DNA from: Acidimicrobiaceae bacterium
GTDB lineage: Bacteria > Actinomycetota > Acidimicrobiia > Acidimicrobiales > Bog-793
Assembly (NCBI GenBank): GCA_027459565.1
Contig: DAIDIA010000015.1
Location: 1-5,660, forward strand
Reading direction: 5' to 3'
DNA: 5,660 bases
The notes under the pieces are model-generated. The model worked only from the letters and a program-made list of their open reading frames with translations, was not told the DNA's origin and searched no databases. Below are positions 5,125 through 5,660 of this stretch, piece after piece. The position numbers and the translations under genes are program-made. Position 1 is the first letter of the stretch, and every line of letters starts with the position of its first letter.

Positions 5125-5660
5125 ATGTCAATAGCCAAGATCGTCGGACTCGAAACCGAATATGGGATCCACGTCACCGATCCAGAGTCGGATCCGACGA
5201 ACGGCTCTTCGCAGCTGATCAACGCCTACGTGCAGGATCTCGCCGGGAGAATCGACTGGGATTTCGATGACGAGCACCCAGGGCAGGATGCCCGCGGCTT
5301 TCGTGAAGGTTCCGGCGTTCCGGTTATCGAAACCCATTTAGTGAACACGGTCTTGACCAATGGCGCGCGTTACTACGTCGATCACGCGCATCCTGAGTAT
5401 TCGACGCCGGAATGCTCAACCGTTCTTGAGTTGCTTGCCGCCGACCGGGCCGGGGAATTGATCCTTCAACGGTCGATGGACGCTGTCCGTCGATTCATGA
5501 GATCCGGAGAGCAGATCGTCATTTACAAGAATAATTCTGATGGCAAGGGGAATTCGTATGGCTGTCACGAGAATTATCTCGTATCTCGTTCGCTTCCATT
5601 CAAGGATCTCGCCGCGCAGTTCACCGTGCATCTGGTGACTCGGCAAATCTTTACAGGCGC
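5125..5660 (+). CDS. dop: Pup deamidase/depupylase Dop, N-terminal part (runs off the window)
   Basis: Dop converts the C-terminal glutamine of Pup to glutamate and cleaves Pup from tagged proteins; it is related to the ligase PafA and to glutamine synthetases. 178 residues are visible, out of about 500 usual for the family; the frame is open to the right edge. Seen motifs: the N-terminal GLETEYGI (8-15) with metal-binding glutamates; TNGARYYVDHAHPEY (78-92) with the Dop nucleophile Asp at D86; PECST (95-99); then YKNN-DGKG-SYG-HENYL around 138-156, also typical of Dop. The D-H-A-H-P-E-Y form distinguishes it from PafA, which has a glycine-serine-HPEY version. Residues 41-70 correspond to the Dop-loop region, absent from PafA. 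The ATG at 5125 is the only start: an in-frame stop lies at 5062-5064 with no start codon between. There is no clear ribosome site. Confidence 0.96.
   Translation, partial: MSIAKIVGLETEYGIHVTDPESDPTNGSSQLINAYVQDLAGRIDWDFDDEHPGQDARGFREGSGVPVIETHLVNTVLTNGARYYVDHAHPEYSTPECSTVLELLAADRAGELILQRSMDAVRRFMRSGEQIVIYKNNSDGKGNSYGCHENYLVSRSLPFKDLAAQFTVHLVTRQIFTG

Overview
The window reads as a chromosomal segment of an actinobacterium. GC content is moderate (by eye about the mid-fifties percent). The strongest clue is the pairing of a Pup-proteasome ATPase (ARC/Mpa) with the depupylase Dop, preceded by the actinobacterial-type tRNA m1A58 methyltransferase TrmI. The moderate GC and the TrmI, ferredoxin, ARC, Dop order would fit a deep-branching lineage such as Acidimicrobiia, but that placement is inference.

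Layout. Bases 1-93 hold no gene I can support. Bases 94-846 (minus strand) encode a compact membrane fatty-acid desaturase with three histidine boxes. A 119-base gap carries an unusually strong Shine-Dalgarno. From 966 to 2848 (plus strand) runs a very tightly packed cistron series: a putative 19-codon leader ORF, a two-helix holin-X-like membrane protein (1025-1372), an uncharacterised small membrane protein (1369-1689), a small very basic protein (1695-1943), and trmI (1940-2848). Neighbours overlap by TGATG, ATGA and GTGA or are 5 bases apart, so translation is probably coupled along the run. A ferredoxin gene (2893-3129, minus strand) converges on trmI and diverges from arc. The 171-base region between ferredoxin and arc probably holds both promoters. 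arc (3301-5037) and the start of dop (5125 to beyond the window end) follow on the plus strand.

Function. In actinobacteria, proteins tagged with Pup are unfolded by the hexameric ARC/Mpa ring and passed to the 20S proteasome, which the ring engages through its C-terminal GQYL. Dop deamidates Pup-Gln and removes Pup from substrates. The genes for pup, the 20S subunits and pafA would be expected beyond the right edge but are not visible. The ferredoxin and the small membrane proteins have no established role in this pathway; their presence next to it is the least explained part of the window. The proteasome core here is a known system. The candidates for new biology are the coupled small-protein cassette and the link between the ferredoxin and ARC.
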